Origin: Clostridia bacterium
Lineage (GTDB): Bacteria > Bacillota > Clostridia > Oscillospirales > CAG-272
NCBI GenBank assembly: GCA_017467815.1
Contig: JAFUKI010000066.1
Span: forward strand, 1-48,405
Length of the DNA stretch: 48,405 bases
Reading direction: 5' to 3'
Shown: piece by piece, positions 26,497 through 35,455 of the stretch
Layout: every line of letters starts with the position of its first letter
Position numbering within the stretch: the first letter of the stretch is position 1
The notes under the pieces: model-generated
Database searches by the model: none
The model's input: only the letters and a program-made list of their open reading frames with translations
What the model was told of the DNA's origin: nothing
Made by a program: the position numbers and the translations under genes

Positions 26497-27048
26497 TTAA
26501 TCTGCCAAAGTAAATCTGCTGTCTTCACTCATAGAGTTGATCACATCATTGAATGTTTCCTGAACAGCATAAACTGTTGTCAGCCAATCCTCCGGGACAG
26601 CATCCGACGCTTCCTCAAATTCAACTGAAACATCGATTTCGTCTTCATAACCATCCAGCTTCAGCTTGCCGCATACACTGCCGATTTCTTCATTATAATG
26701 TATAGTGTACACAACAAAACTACTGTCTTCCATGATAACACTTACCTGGAGTTGTGCAGACTCTTCACCGTTGACAGCGTTTACACTTACGATATCGGAG
26801 AATGCATAGGGATACCGGAATGTACCATAGGTGGTTTCCACAACAACGCCATCTTTTGTATCTGTCGTGTTCAGGATCTCAAGTTCGGGGAAAATTTCTT
26901 TCTCCGGAGCTGCGCTTTCCACCTGTTCGGTATCCTGCGTTTGCTCCTCAATTTCATCCTTGCTGCAGGAAGAAGCGGTCAGCATAACCGAAACTGCTGC
27001 TGTCAGAAGTGCAGCCAGGACCAAAATTCTTTTTGTAGTATTTTTCAA
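26497..27048 (-). CDS. Small lipoprotein of unknown function in the polysaccharide cluster
   Basis: 183 aa from a TTG start at 27048, preferred because AGGAGG (27056-27061) lies 7 nt upstream; the ATG at 27072 would place this site inside the gene. The N-terminus KRILVLAALLTAAVS leads to a lipobox LTASSC, so the mature protein is lipid-anchored on the outer face of the membrane. The mature part starts with an acidic linker (KDEIEEQTQDTEQ). About 110 residues of alternating beta/polar sequence follow. No family is recognised. Its place between LicD and a glycosyltransferase suggests a role in assembly or export, but this is inference. Confidence 0.7.
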   Translation of the reverse strand: MKNTTKRILVLAALLTAAVSVMLTASSCSKDEIEEQTQDTEQVESAAPEKEIFPELEILNTTDTKDGVVVETTYGTFRYPYAFSDIVSVNAVNGEESAQLQVSVIMEDSSFVVYTIHYNEEIGSVCGKLKLDGYEDEIDVSVEFEEASDAVPEDWLTTVYAVQETFNDVINSMSEDSRFTLAD

Positions 27049-27076
27049 AACAACGCCTCCTTTATATTTCATCGAA

Positions 27077-27967
27077 TCAGCGAATACTTTTTGTGTGTAT
27101 ATCGAAATTCATCGTTTTATGATGTTCCAGATATAACACATATGAATGGTTCAGATCCACCAGAACCGTATGCTTTTTGACAGCCCGTTCTTCAGGCGGA
27201 GGTATACGCATATAATCGCCATAAATAATTTTCAGTAATGTATCATATCCATCCGGAACCGGATAGTCATTATTTTCAAATTTAATATATACTTTTCTTT
27301 CCAGATACTTGCGCGGATATACATTTTTTTCATACACCGCCGCACCGCCCAGGAAACTATGAACATATGCACTGTCATCCGTACCGGATTTTGTGATTTT
27401 CAGAAACCATGACAGCGGAAGCAGGGTACACATATTCATAAACAGTTTTTTTACACTGTTGTTTGTTTCATAGCCACGCTTTCTCAGTGATTTTGCAATC
27501 ACGACTTTGGACGCGTAAAACTGAATTTTCCTTCCCCACTCGGTTTTTGCTGCGTTGTCGCATGGAAATATGTCCATATACACACCCTGATGGATCTCAG
27601 GATCTCTCGGATGAAATTTTTCCAGGCAAGTTGTATGATTCAGACGCAGCTTGGAAAAAAACATGGGCCAATGATCGGAAAATTCTTTTTGCAGGAAAAA
27701 CTTTTCCTTATCCACAACAGAATCTGCCTGTTCCAGGAAGCGCTCATAATCTTTCCGCATCATCAGCACATCCAGATCGTCGTCCCAGGGAATAAATCCC
27801 TGATGACGGACAGCACCCAGCATCGTCCCCGCGAACAGCATATATGGTATATCCAGAACCTTGCATACACGGTCGAACTCTTTGAGCAGCACAGTCAATG
27901 CCTGCTGATGCTCTTTGAGGGATGCCTGTGATTCCGGCATTTTCGTGATTACGCTGTCTTTTTCCAT
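27077..27967 (-). CDS. licD: LicD-family phosphotransferase
   Basis: 296 aa from the ATG at 27967; a longer frame would run into the preceding glycosyltransferase gene. The LicD hallmark is clear: LLKEFDRVCKVLDIPYMLFA, then GTMLGAVRHQGFIPWDDDLD, whose DDDLD resembles the nucleotidyltransferase metal site, and later HQGVYMDIFPCD. Characterised LicD proteins attach phosphocholine (or other phospho-substituents) to surface glycans. That makes phosphodiester-linked decoration of this polymer likely. No choline uptake or activation genes (licA, licB, licC) are in the window, so the substituent is not proven. Confidence 0.85.
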   Translation of the reverse strand: MEKDSVITKMPESQASLKEHQQALTVLLKEFDRVCKVLDIPYMLFAGTMLGAVRHQGFIPWDDDLDVLMMRKDYERFLEQADSVVDKEKFFLQKEFSDHWPMFFSKLRLNHTTCLEKFHPRDPEIHQGVYMDIFPCDNAAKTEWGRKIQFYASKVVIAKSLRKRGYETNNSVKKLFMNMCTLLPLSWFLKITKSGTDDSAYVHSFLGGAAVYEKNVYPRKYLERKVYIKFENNDYPVPDGYDTLLKIIYGDYMRIPPPEERAVKKHTVLVDLNHSYVLYLEHHKTMNFDIHTKSIR

Positions 27968-27969
27968 AA

Positions 27970-28737
27970 TCAATAGTATTTCCTGATACCGTTCATAAAA
28001 TATCGGAATAACAAACCCGTACTTTTTATACGGGAAAATCCCAAATATTCCCGGTATATTTTCCATCGTTTCCGCGCACTGTTCTGTTTATTGAAAGAAC
28101 GCGAATTTTCTATCAGACGCCATTCAACCAGCGCTTCCTTACATCCGACTGCTTTATAACCGGCACGAAGTATATCAAGCCAAAGGCAATAATCTTCGTG
28201 ATAGAAATCACTTATGAACCGATAATTCCTGGCAATGTCACCGGATAAGACAACGGTTGAACATCCTATAACATTTTCTTTTAAAAGATCCTCAAATGAT
28301 GTGGATTCCGGAACAACGTATGTTTTTTTTACTGACTTTCCTTCATTATTAATAATAGCATAGGAAGTATAGGATATGTCTGCGTTCTGCAGCTGCATAT
28401 TCCGGATCTGCAATCTGAGTTTGTCCGGATGCCACATATCGTCACTGTCCAGAAAAGCCACATACTCACCGGTACTCAGATCAAGTCCCCGGTTTCTGGT
28501 TCTGGCGGTTCCCATATTCACTGGATTACGGATCAACTTCACCCGTGGGTCTTTCTGCTCCATTTCGGCTGCGATCAAGCAGGTGGAATCTGCCGAACCG
28601 TCATCTATTACGAACAGTTCCCAGGCAGAATACGTTTGCGCGATTACTGAACGGATAGCCGCTTCAATGTATTTTTCACAATTATACGCAGGCATTATAA
28701 TCGACACCAACGGATCGTCGGTCTTATGATGATCCAA
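27970..28737 (-). CDS. GT2-family glycosyltransferase
   Basis: 255 aa. Textbook GT2: VSIIMPAYNCEKYIEAAIRS at residues 11-30, then WELFVIDDGSADST, the donor-binding Asp pair, and AFLDSDDMWHPDKL with the DXD motif near residue 97. HEDYCLWLDIL later matches the ED acid motif. It transfers a sugar to the growing repeat unit. It is 16 bp after the polymerase gene and 2 bp before the licD start. Confidence 0.92.
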   Translation of the reverse strand: MDHHKTDDPLVSIIMPAYNCEKYIEAAIRSVIAQTYSAWELFVIDDGSADSTCLIAAEMEQKDPRVKLIRNPVNMGTARTRNRGLDLSTGEYVAFLDSDDMWHPDKLRLQIRNMQLQNADISYTSYAIINNEGKSVKKTYVVPESTSFEDLLKENVIGCSTVVLSGDIARNYRFISDFYHEDYCLWLDILRAGYKAVGCKEALVEWRLIENSRSFNKQNSARKRWKIYREYLGFSRIKSTGLLFRYFMNGIRKYY

Positions 28738-28754
28738 TTTCGCTGTTACCTCCG

Positions 28755-30083
28755 TTACTGTAGTGAAACAGTTTCCGTATCATCCGCACCTACCAGCATT
28801 CTGATTCCAGCACACAGATAAATCGGAATCAGGAAGAATTCATCGAAGAACAGATAATCAAGCCCCAGCCACGGTCCCAATGTCCCGATCAGGAGAATAA
28901 AAATCTGCGTAATATGATTGATCCGGATCTTTATACCTGCCAGTAAAGTACGTACATGGCAGATGATCCATCCCAACAATATAGTCCCCCCCACGATTCC
29001 AAACTGGTATATTGCCTGCAGAATCGTGTTATGTGAGCTGCGGTCACTTATAAGAACGTTGGTATAGCCTTGTCCGAATAAGAGAAGCGGTATATCTTCT
29101 ATTATGACATTCAGGTACTGAACCCAAAGTTCTGTTCGTCTTGTTGTAAAGTCGGACAAATTACTGCCGCTGCTCAAACGTGTGATCATCATATCGATCA
29201 GGTCTGTAAAGACGGTGAAGGAAAGCACAAATACCGTGCCTACACCGAAAGTAAGCAGTATCATTAACTTGGCTGACACTTTGCCTTTGCTGAACAGAAT
29301 TTCCACGATGAAAAACAAGATCAGACACAAAGCTATTACTAAGAATGACTTGGATACGGAGAGGAAACCGCAGTAAAGAAGCAGCATCGCCATCAGAAAC
29401 AACATGATTGATCTGCCCTTTTTTACACTGTTCAAAAGCAGGACCATCACGCCGCCCAAAGCCGCATTGATATGTGCCGAATAGAAGTTCGGGTCACCAT
29501 AATATCCTGCATGCCGGATACCGCCGGAAAATTCATGTTTGGCTATATATCGCAGTATTGTCGGGAATATATCCAGATACTGTGACGAGACAGCTGCAGC
29601 AATGATACCTGCCGCAAAAAAGATAGTCAGCCAGTAAAAGTCATATTGGTTATCCATTTCTCTCGCCAGAAAAGGAACCAGAAGCAAAGAAATGGAAAAC
29701 AGAATATAGCTGTTCTCAAAAGCGTAACCTTTGAGTGTTTTCACTACTAAAATAAGTGCAATCAACAGAAATGCCGGGATCAAATGGTATATGTTGATTT
29801 TTTTACTGCCCATTACGATGTACATTAAATATACCGCTATCAATGCGACGGTAAAGAATGAGATCGTTCCCGGCCGGATCTTCATAAGAGGTGTAAAGGG
29901 AAGAAAGAACAGGAGAACCGGCATTACCATACCTTTTACAGTCGACCAGACCGTAAGAGCCAGAAAACATACCAGGCAAGGTATCAGCAAATATACACTG
30001 TTAATGATCTGCGCAAAGAGCAGCCATATTGTCTGCAGCACACAAAGTACAAGAAACAGGATCTTTGATTTTACGGTTATCAT
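28755..30083 (-). CDS. Wzy-like O-antigen/polysaccharide polymerase
   Basis: 442 aa integral membrane protein with about 11-12 hydrophobic segments and one large extracytoplasmic loop near residues 290-350 (ITRLSSGSNLSDFTTRRTEL), the pattern of the Wzy/WaaL O-antigen ligase-polymerase family. It should join lipid-linked repeat units on the outer face of the membrane after flipping by the Wzx protein of the same cluster. Its start overlaps the end of the priming transferase gene by 4 bp. As usual for the family, sequence conservation is low and topology is the main evidence. Confidence 0.82.
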   Translation of the reverse strand: MITVKSKILFLVLCVLQTIWLLFAQIINSVYLLIPCLVCFLALTVWSTVKGMVMPVLLFFLPFTPLMKIRPGTISFFTVALIAVYLMYIVMGSKKINIYHLIPAFLLIALILVVKTLKGYAFENSYILFSISLLLVPFLAREMDNQYDFYWLTIFFAAGIIAAAVSSQYLDIFPTILRYIAKHEFSGGIRHAGYYGDPNFYSAHINAALGGVMVLLLNSVKKGRSIMLFLMAMLLLYCGFLSVSKSFLVIALCLILFFIVEILFSKGKVSAKLMILLTFGVGTVFVLSFTVFTDLIDMMITRLSSGSNLSDFTTRRTELWVQYLNVIIEDIPLLLFGQGYTNVLISDRSSHNTILQAIYQFGIVGGTILLGWIICHVRTLLAGIKIRINHITQIFILLIGTLGPWLGLDYLFFDEFFLIPIYLCAGIRMLVGADDTETVSLQ

Positions 30084-30796
30084 AAATCTGTTCCCTTCTT
30101 TTTATTGTCTGCGCAGCCCAATACTACCAGAACCGTCTGAAAAATAATCTTTATATCCAACCACATGGATCTTGTTTTGATATACTCGATATCATAGAGA
30201 ATTTTTTTCTCCGGTTTCAGAAAATAACCGCCGTTTACCTGTGCCAGACCGGTAAGACCGGGCTTGACCTTCAGACGTTCTCTGAATCCGTGAATGTATT
30301 GCTCAAATGCATCATAGAACACTTCCCTTTCCGGTCTGGGTCCTACTACGCTCATCTCACCTTTCAGAATGCACCAGAACTGGGGCAGTTCATCCAGGCG
30401 GGTATTTCTTAAAAATCTCCCCACAGGAGTGATACGCGGGTCTTTTTCACCGGTCGACCACTGTGCACCGTTCTTTTCCGCATCCACACACATGGTACGG
30501 AACTTGATCACATTGATCTTCTTCCCGCCCAATCCCAGGCGTTCCTGACAATAGAACACTTTGCCGTGAGAAGTACATTTGACAAGGAGTGCGATGAGCA
30601 ACATCGGAATTGCCAGAACCAGCAATGCCATCAGGGAAAAAACAATATCAAAAGCACGCTTGAAAAACAAATAGGCAGACTTTACTTTCAGTTCGCCGAG
30701 TTCTTCTATGTAGCACTCTTCCAGAAAGTCATACGGCAGTATAACCGCTTTGCTCTCAGTACTTTCAGCATTTTGTTTAACCGTCATTGTTGTCAT
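30080..30796 (-). CDS. Priming glycosyl-1-phosphate transferase (bacterial sugar transferase, WbaP/WcaJ-like)
   Basis: 238 aa. One transmembrane segment at about 43-68 (FDIVFSLMALLVLAIPMLLI) precedes the cytoplasmic catalytic domain with VFYCQERLG, INVIKFRTM, TRLDELPQFWCILKG, MSVVGPRPE and KPGLTGLAQVNG. These enzymes start repeat-unit synthesis by moving a sugar-1-phosphate onto undecaprenyl phosphate. The short form without the extra N-terminal membrane domain is typical of Gram-positive clusters. AAAGGAG lies 3 nt before the ATG at 30796 and 12 nt before another ATG at 30787, so the exact start is uncertain. Confidence 0.92.
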   Translation of the reverse strand: MTTMTVKQNAESTESKAVILPYDFLEECYIEELGELKVKSAYLFFKRAFDIVFSLMALLVLAIPMLLIALLVKCTSHGKVFYCQERLGLGGKKINVIKFRTMCVDAEKNGAQWSTGEKDPRITPVGRFLRNTRLDELPQFWCILKGEMSVVGPRPEREVFYDAFEQYIHGFRERLKVKPGLTGLAQVNGGYFLKPEKKILYDIEYIKTRSMWLDIKIIFQTVLVVLGCADNKKKGTDL

Positions 30797-30825
30797 CAAC
30801 TCCTTTCTTTTTTATTCTTTACGGA

Positions 30826-31830
30826 TCACTTTTCTACATTATTATAAAAGCAATCAATAACAATTTCCTTGACAGAATGCTCGTCCGGGTAGAATTCCAT
30901 GTAATCCTTCCCCTTCACGTTTTTTCCGTCGATACTCAGGACCGTGTCAAAATTATACGCAGACACTTTTTTCAGCAGAGCCTCCAGTTTGTTGCCGGAG
31001 CAGTCGGAAACAATATAATCCGTCATTTCCAAAGCAATACGGGAGTATAAAGCACTGTCTTCCTCCGCCGCCTTACGGGTCTGGTCGAACAATGTCTCCA
31101 GATACTGTTTCTGACGCCGCATCCTGTTGTTGTTGGAAGCATCGTCAAGGCCCGCGCGGGAACGTACGTAGTATAAAGCATGATTACCAAGCAAAGTCAC
31201 GGTCTCGCCCTTTACAAGCGTGTCGTCAATGCCGGTGAAATCATCCAGGACTTCCAGGGTAACACCGCCGATCATATCATTGAATATCGGAACCGCTTCC
31301 ATGACTATAGAAACATAATGGTCAATTTCCACGCCCATCAGCATCCCCGAAACCGCATTTGCAGCATTCCGGCAGCTGACTTCCCTTCCGTTTCCGTATG
31401 TGTGGGACAGGGCGATCTGCTTGGTTTCGGTACCGATCTTGTCCCCTGCCACACCGAGAACATTCATTTCCACCATGGAATCACGGTTGATATGGATCGC
31501 TTTACAGGTTTGGGCGGCGTTATCAAACACAAACAGCAGAAGAAAATCCGCTTGTTTGTTATTGTTATAAGAGCCGCCGTCCCCTTTATCAAATTTATCC
31601 AATCCAAGGACCAGAAGGGTTTCCACCCGGTCTTTCAGGACATAATTCTCCCCTTTATAAGACAGGGTATCTTCCAGTTTTTCCGGTCTTCTGAGAGAAT
31701 CTGCCAGCTTTTTTTCCCGGATTTCCCATAAAAACAGAGCCAGTGAAATAAGCATTATGGTCACAAGAACGACAGCCCCGATTTTCAGAGCTATCGTTCT
31801 TGCATCATTTTTGCTTTCGTTCACCCTCAT
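30826..31830 (-). CDS. LytR-CpsA-Psr (LCP) family glycopolymer ligase
   Basis: 334 aa. A short cytoplasmic tail and one transmembrane helix (residues about 16-37) precede an extracellular LCP domain at about 70-250. It shows LLVLGLDKFDKG, ADFLLLFVFD, KAIHINRDSMVEM and the Arg-rich SNNNRMRRQKQYLE segment that binds the polyprenyl pyrophosphate. LCP proteins attach lipid-linked glycopolymers to peptidoglycan or proteins, which implies that this polymer is wall-bound capsule rather than purely free EPS. Its start overlaps the preceding surface-protein gene by 4 bp. Confidence 0.92.
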   Translation of the reverse strand: MRVNESKNDARTIALKIGAVVLVTIMLISLALFLWEIREKKLADSLRRPEKLEDTLSYKGENYVLKDRVETLLVLGLDKFDKGDGGSYNNNKQADFLLLFVFDNAAQTCKAIHINRDSMVEMNVLGVAGDKIGTETKQIALSHTYGNGREVSCRNAANAVSGMLMGVEIDHYVSIVMEAVPIFNDMIGGVTLEVLDDFTGIDDTLVKGETVTLLGNHALYYVRSRAGLDDASNNNRMRRQKQYLETLFDQTRKAAEEDSALYSRIALEMTDYIVSDCSGNKLEALLKKVSAYNFDTVLSIDGKNVKGKDYMEFYPDEHSVKEIVIDCFYNNVEK

Positions 31831-32504
31831 GCCTTGCGCTTCTTACCGGCTACCAGAACGATAACAAGACCGCAGGCTGCAGCGATCATAACACCCAGGT
31901 AAACCATGGTAAGGTCGCCGGTCTGAGGAGCCTGTTCGCCGGAACCGTTGTCAACAACAGTCGCGAAGGGAGAGAGAGTATCTACATGGAAGGTAATGGT
32001 GCCTTCTGCTTCGTTTACATCAGAAACATCCAGGATCTCCCAGGTTTCGTCTTCCTGCAGATGGATAATGCCCTTGAAGTTTTCAATGGTATTCAGCTTC
32101 AGAGTAATGGTGAATCCGTTGTGATCTTCTTCAATATGCACACCGCAGCTATAGTAGCTGATATCAAACAGTTCGGCGATAGACAGTTCAGGAACGGTCA
32201 TGCCCAGCTTTTCAGCCATCTGTTCCATTACAGCCTTGAAAGCATTGTCGTCCTTATGGTTAACGATCTGATCATATGCTTCTTCCAGAGCCAGACGCTT
32301 TTCTTCCGGCCGAGTATCTCTGTCAGCATATGCTGTAACTACGAGTTCTGCGGTGCATCCTTCGTCATCAGCGGTGTATGCGGTGAGAATGGGTGCGGGA
32401 TTATTGGAGGGGCTCTGAACAAATGCGCCGGGACCTGCGATAGCGATGAGGGTCAGGCAAACTACCATAACCAGAGACAAGGAAATAACTGCAAATTTTT
32501 TCAT
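31827..32504 (-). CDS. Small secreted surface protein with PQTG sorting-like C-terminus
   Basis: 225 aa from the ATG at 32504, chosen because AAAGGATG lies about 10 nt upstream and a signal peptide starts there (KKFAVISLSLVMVVCLTLIA). The mature domain (about 30-190) is not recognised. The C-terminus carries APQTGD, a hydrophobic stretch (LGVMIAAACGLVIVLVA) and the basic tail GKKRKA, the architecture of a sortase substrate with a non-canonical LPXTG motif. No sortase is in the window. It is placed between cpsB and the LCP ligase, so it is presumably displayed on the surface along with the polymer. Confidence 0.75.
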   Translation of the reverse strand: MKKFAVISLSLVMVVCLTLIAIAGPGAFVQSPSNNPAPILTAYTADDEGCTAELVVTAYADRDTRPEEKRLALEEAYDQIVNHKDDNAFKAVMEQMAEKLGMTVPELSIAELFDISYYSCGVHIEEDHNGFTITLKLNTIENFKGIIHLQEDETWEILDVSDVNEAEGTITFHVDTLSPFATVVDNGSGEQAPQTGDLTMVYLGVMIAAACGLVIVLVAGKKRKA

Positions 32505-32548
32505 GATAACATTCATCCTTTCAAAATGAATAAATTTTTTAATGGGTT

Positions 32549-33250
32549 TCACAGGATTTGGTTCTGCTGAAATATCTCATTTACATAGTTTATGTAATCC
32601 GGCACGAAAGTATCTCCGAATTTTTTCTCCATTCGTGAAATCGCTTTCGAGATATCAGGTGGCCGGTCGGTAAGATTGTGACAGTCGGAACCAATAAAGT
32701 GTATCTGATTGGTTCTGACCATGTGCAGTGCTTGGGATCGTGTGAAGAATCCGGTGAAGAAACTCACGTTGGCCTGTATCAGAACGCCGCTGTTCAGCAG
32801 TCTCGGCAAAACCGTTTTTTTCAGCATGGGAAGATATCTGTCGATATGTGCGAGCACAGGCGTTATCTTTCCCTGCGCCGCTATATCCATGATCTCCCTG
32901 ACGGAATATTCCGTCCACTGGCTGAAGGGCATTTCAAGAAGTACAAATCTGGTGTTTACGATCCGGAGTTTTTTCAGATCCGGCAGGCGGCTGATTCCTT
33001 CGTAGTACCGGACTTCGGCACCCGGAAGGATCCAGGAGGTGTCCGGCAGGCGTGCTTTCAGCATCCCGAAGGACGCATCACGCCGTGCGATAAAATCATC
33101 CACCGATTCATCATTGGCGTAGAAATGAGGTGTTGCTGCGGCTTTCGTAACTCCCTGTCCGCGTAATGCTTCCAGCATCGCCAGACTTTCGTCCACGCTT
33201 TTGCTGCCATCATCCATACACGGCAGGAGATGCGTATGAAAATCAATCAT
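32549..33250 (-). CDS. cpsB: CpsB/YwqE-type PHP-domain protein tyrosine phosphatase
   Basis: 233 aa. PHP metal-binding motifs are in order: DFHTHLLPCMDDGSKS (residues 3-18), TPHFY near 41, a Glu/His region around EMPFSQW, HIDRY near 138 and GSDCHNLTDRPPD near 190. Proteins of this family dephosphorylate the C-terminal tyrosines of the CpsD kinase and so set polymer length and amount. It lies 26 bp after cpsD, and GGAGG precedes the ATG. Confidence 0.93.
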   Translation of the reverse strand: MIDFHTHLLPCMDDGSKSVDESLAMLEALRGQGVTKAAATPHFYANDESVDDFIARRDASFGMLKARLPDTSWILPGAEVRYYEGISRLPDLKKLRIVNTRFVLLEMPFSQWTEYSVREIMDIAAQGKITPVLAHIDRYLPMLKKTVLPRLLNSGVLIQANVSFFTGFFTRSQALHMVRTNQIHFIGSDCHNLTDRPPDISKAISRMEKKFGDTFVPDYINYVNEIFQQNQIL

Positions 33251-33276
33251 ACACGCATACCTCCTTCAGCCACAGG

Positions 33277-34041
33277 TCATTCCGAATCCGCAGATTCATA
33301 ATTGCCGTATGTTTTATAGTATTTGCTGTACCGTTTGTAACGGTATTTGCTGTAATAGCCCTTACCGTTTTTCGTTTCATTCATAACACATCCGAGAACA
33401 TTGACGTTGGAAAGTCTCAGCTGTCTGAAACAGGTTTCCAGTTCTTTTTTCTCCGTGTATTCTTCTCTGATAACGACGATCATACCGTGGATATACTTGG
33501 AAATCGCCAGAGCATCCGAAACGATATTGACCGGCGGAAGGTCTACAACAATGAAATCGAAGTGGGAGGCGAGCCCTCTCAGCGCGGCTTCCATTCTCTT
33601 GGAACCCAGAAGCTCGGACGGGTTCGGCGGCAATGCGCCGGACGGCATGATATACCAGGTTGCAAGATGGGGGGACTTCAGATCCGCCAGATCCATGGTG
33701 GAATCCCCTTTCAGCAAGTCGGTAAGTCCGGGAGAGCTTTCGATTCTCATCTTTTTGGCTACCGAAGGGATTCGCAGGTCCCCATCAATCAGGAGTACCT
33801 TTTTTCCGCTTTCTGCCAGTACATAGGAAAGATTTACTGCCGTTGTACTTTTTCCTTCCCCTCTCATGGAACTGGTTACACCAATGATTTTGCAGCCGTC
33901 ATTTTCCGGCAGGGTGAAGGACAGGTTCGTTCTGAGCAGCTTATACTGCTCGGTCGCGGTGAATTTCAGATTCTTATGCAGTGTACTCTGATTATCGGGA
34001 ATCGAGAAGAAATCGTGTTTCTTTTTTACTTTTTCTGCCAT
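33277..34041 (-). CDS. cpsD: CpsD/CapB-type bacterial tyrosine kinase
   Basis: 254 aa. The BY-kinase motifs are complete: Walker A SMRGEGKSTT (about 57-66), Walker A' VLLIDGDLRIP (about 85-95) and Walker B FIVVDLPPV (about 159-167). The C-terminal 30 residues hold nine tyrosines in a basic cluster (GYYSKYRYKRYSKYYKTY), the autophosphorylation tail. It works with the membrane activator CpsC, encoded 13 bp upstream, and the phosphatase CpsB downstream. AGGAGG precedes the ATG. Confidence 0.95.
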   Translation of the reverse strand: MAEKVKKKHDFFSIPDNQSTLHKNLKFTATEQYKLLRTNLSFTLPENDGCKIIGVTSSMRGEGKSTTAVNLSYVLAESGKKVLLIDGDLRIPSVAKKMRIESSPGLTDLLKGDSTMDLADLKSPHLATWYIMPSGALPPNPSELLGSKRMEAALRGLASHFDFIVVDLPPVNIVSDALAISKYIHGMIVVIREEYTEKKELETCFRQLRLSNVNVLGCVMNETKNGKGYYSKYRYKRYSKYYKTYGNYESADSE

Positions 34042-34054
34042 TTACGTTTCCTCC

Positions 34055-34813
34055 TCATTCCGTTTTATCTTTGTAGTAGTATCCGTACTTTTTGGTTCCC
34101 TGTTCCAGAAGGTTGGGAATCTTGGCAAGGATCGGATAATTGTATGTATTGATCACATATTCATCATCGTGAATGGTGTTGTCCATCAGAACCATAATGA
34201 TCATAACCACCACGGACAGAATCACGCCCAGGATAAACCCTGTGATTGTAAACATGGTTATACTCGGAGCAACCTTTTCCGTATCGGCGATTGCTGAGTC
34301 AACGACTTCCATGGAAGCGCCTTCCACAATTTCAGCGATACGCTGGGGCAGGACTACCGCAATGCCGTTTGCAATCTTCTCTGCTTCATACGGGTCTTCG
34401 CAGGTAACCGTTACGCTCATAACTTCCGTTTCGTTTACAGGACCGGACTCGATCATATCATAGACATCTTCCCAGGTATAATCCACACCGGCTTCTTCAA
34501 TCAATCGTTCCAGTGTAGTTCGGTTCTTTAAAAGAACGGTATATGTTTTTGCAAGGCTCTGCGCAGCTGTCAGTTCCGAAGAACTGATACTGAAGCCAAG
34601 GTCGCCTACTGTGAATGAGCTGTTGTTGACATACAGCATTATGGAAGCGGAATAGGTAGGTGTGATGACAAAAGCTGCCAGTGAAAAACCTACCGCTGCC
34701 AACACAAAACCGGCAATCACAACAATCCATATCTTCTGCCATATAGCCTTGGCTATATAAGCAAGGTCGACCACATAATAGTCTTTGGTATTCTTTTCGT
34801 TTTTATCCATCAA
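34055..34813 (-). CDS. cpsC: CpsC/Wzz-type chain-length regulator and kinase activator
   Basis: 252 aa with two transmembrane helices (about 27-50, WIVVIAGFVLAAVGFSLAAF, and about 190-215, FTITGFILGVILSVVVMIIM) flanking an extracellular loop, the polysaccharide co-polymerase topology. The C-terminal cytoplasmic tail should contact the CpsD kinase. It is the first gene of the minus-strand cluster. AAGGGGG lies 7 nt before the ATG, and a leader of about 375 nt precedes it. Confidence 0.92.
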   Translation of the reverse strand: MMDKNEKNTKDYYVVDLAYIAKAIWQKIWIVVIAGFVLAAVGFSLAAFVITPTYSASIMLYVNNSSFTVGDLGFSISSSELTAAQSLAKTYTVLLKNRTTLERLIEEAGVDYTWEDVYDMIESGPVNETEVMSVTVTCEDPYEAEKIANGIAVVLPQRIAEIVEGASMEVVDSAIADTEKVAPSITMFTITGFILGVILSVVVMIIMVLMDNTIHDDEYVINTYNYPILAKIPNLLEQGTKKYGYYYKDKTE

Positions 34814-35187
34814 TATCCCCCTTGTTTTTTCCCCAATGCCTTACCTGCCGACATTGTATGCAGTCAGGTACAGTGGACGTCTCAGCTGTCATATCCGGTC
34901 TTACCGAATGGGAATGATCTTCGCGCCAAGCTAAAAGAATGTCATCCCACTTCCGAGGATCCCACCGGCGTGGAATTCTCAGGAGTCTGGCTGAATAATC
35001 GTATACCGGTAACTCACATTGTCTGTGTCGGACTGCAGGAACTTCCTTCCGTGTCTCAAAAGGATTCATGGAAAGAACTGTTTTGCATCAGGGTCATCCG
35101 GGCAGCTCCGAAAGTACGGCGATACTGTTCTCTGCTTCTCCCAATTACTTTTTGTGTTCCCAATCGTCTGATCTCGGGAAGAAGTAT
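34814..35187 (-). other. Long 5' leader of the polysaccharide operon with an 88-codon frame
   Basis: Transcripts from the consensus promoter at 35194-35222 would have about 375 nt of leader. I do not recognise a known riboswitch in it. A frame at 34803-35069 on the minus strand encodes 88 aa (start MNPFETRKEV, a C-X2-C near the end, tail WGKNKGDIDG). It overlaps the cpsC start by 11 bp, which would allow translational coupling. It has no good ribosome binding site, so coding is doubtful and the leader may instead act as structured RNA. Confidence 0.35.
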
Positions 35188-35193
35188 GGTCAT

Positions 35194-35222
35194 ATTATAT
35201 AATCATTGCAGATTTCTGTCAA
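35194..35222 (-). promoter_or_regulatory. Consensus sigma-A promoter P2 of the polysaccharide operon
   Basis: On the minus strand TTGACA (complement of 35217-35222), a 17-bp spacer and TATAAT (complement of 35194-35199): both hexamers are perfect. It points at cpsC. Confidence 0.9.
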
Positions 35223-35264
35223 GTGCTCACTCAGAGATTCTACAATGCACACAAAATAACATTA

Positions 35265-35272
35265 CCCCCCCC
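35265..35272. repeat. Homopolymer tract of eight C (eight G on the minus strand)
   Basis: An uninterrupted C8 run lies between the two promoters, about 43 bp upstream of the P2 -35 element. Such tracts are prone to slipped-strand length change. Confidence 0.9.
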
Positions 35273-35455
35273 GAATTTTATGCATAATGCACATTTTTCT
35301 CTGACTGTTTCCAGCGGGGAACACATTGTCGAATGGGATATCAGCTTTGATCGGTCTTTCTTTCAGACACCCGAGTTTCTCCGGCATCCCCTTTGTCATC
35401 GGCACAAAATATATAGAAGCCGATCTACATGGCGATGGGATTATATATTCAATTT

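Noticed and set aside
34814..35187. Cyclic-di-GMP or ydaO-type riboswitch ahead of the polysaccharide operon
   Set aside because: I looked for the conserved core words of these classes and did not find them; the leader remains unassigned.
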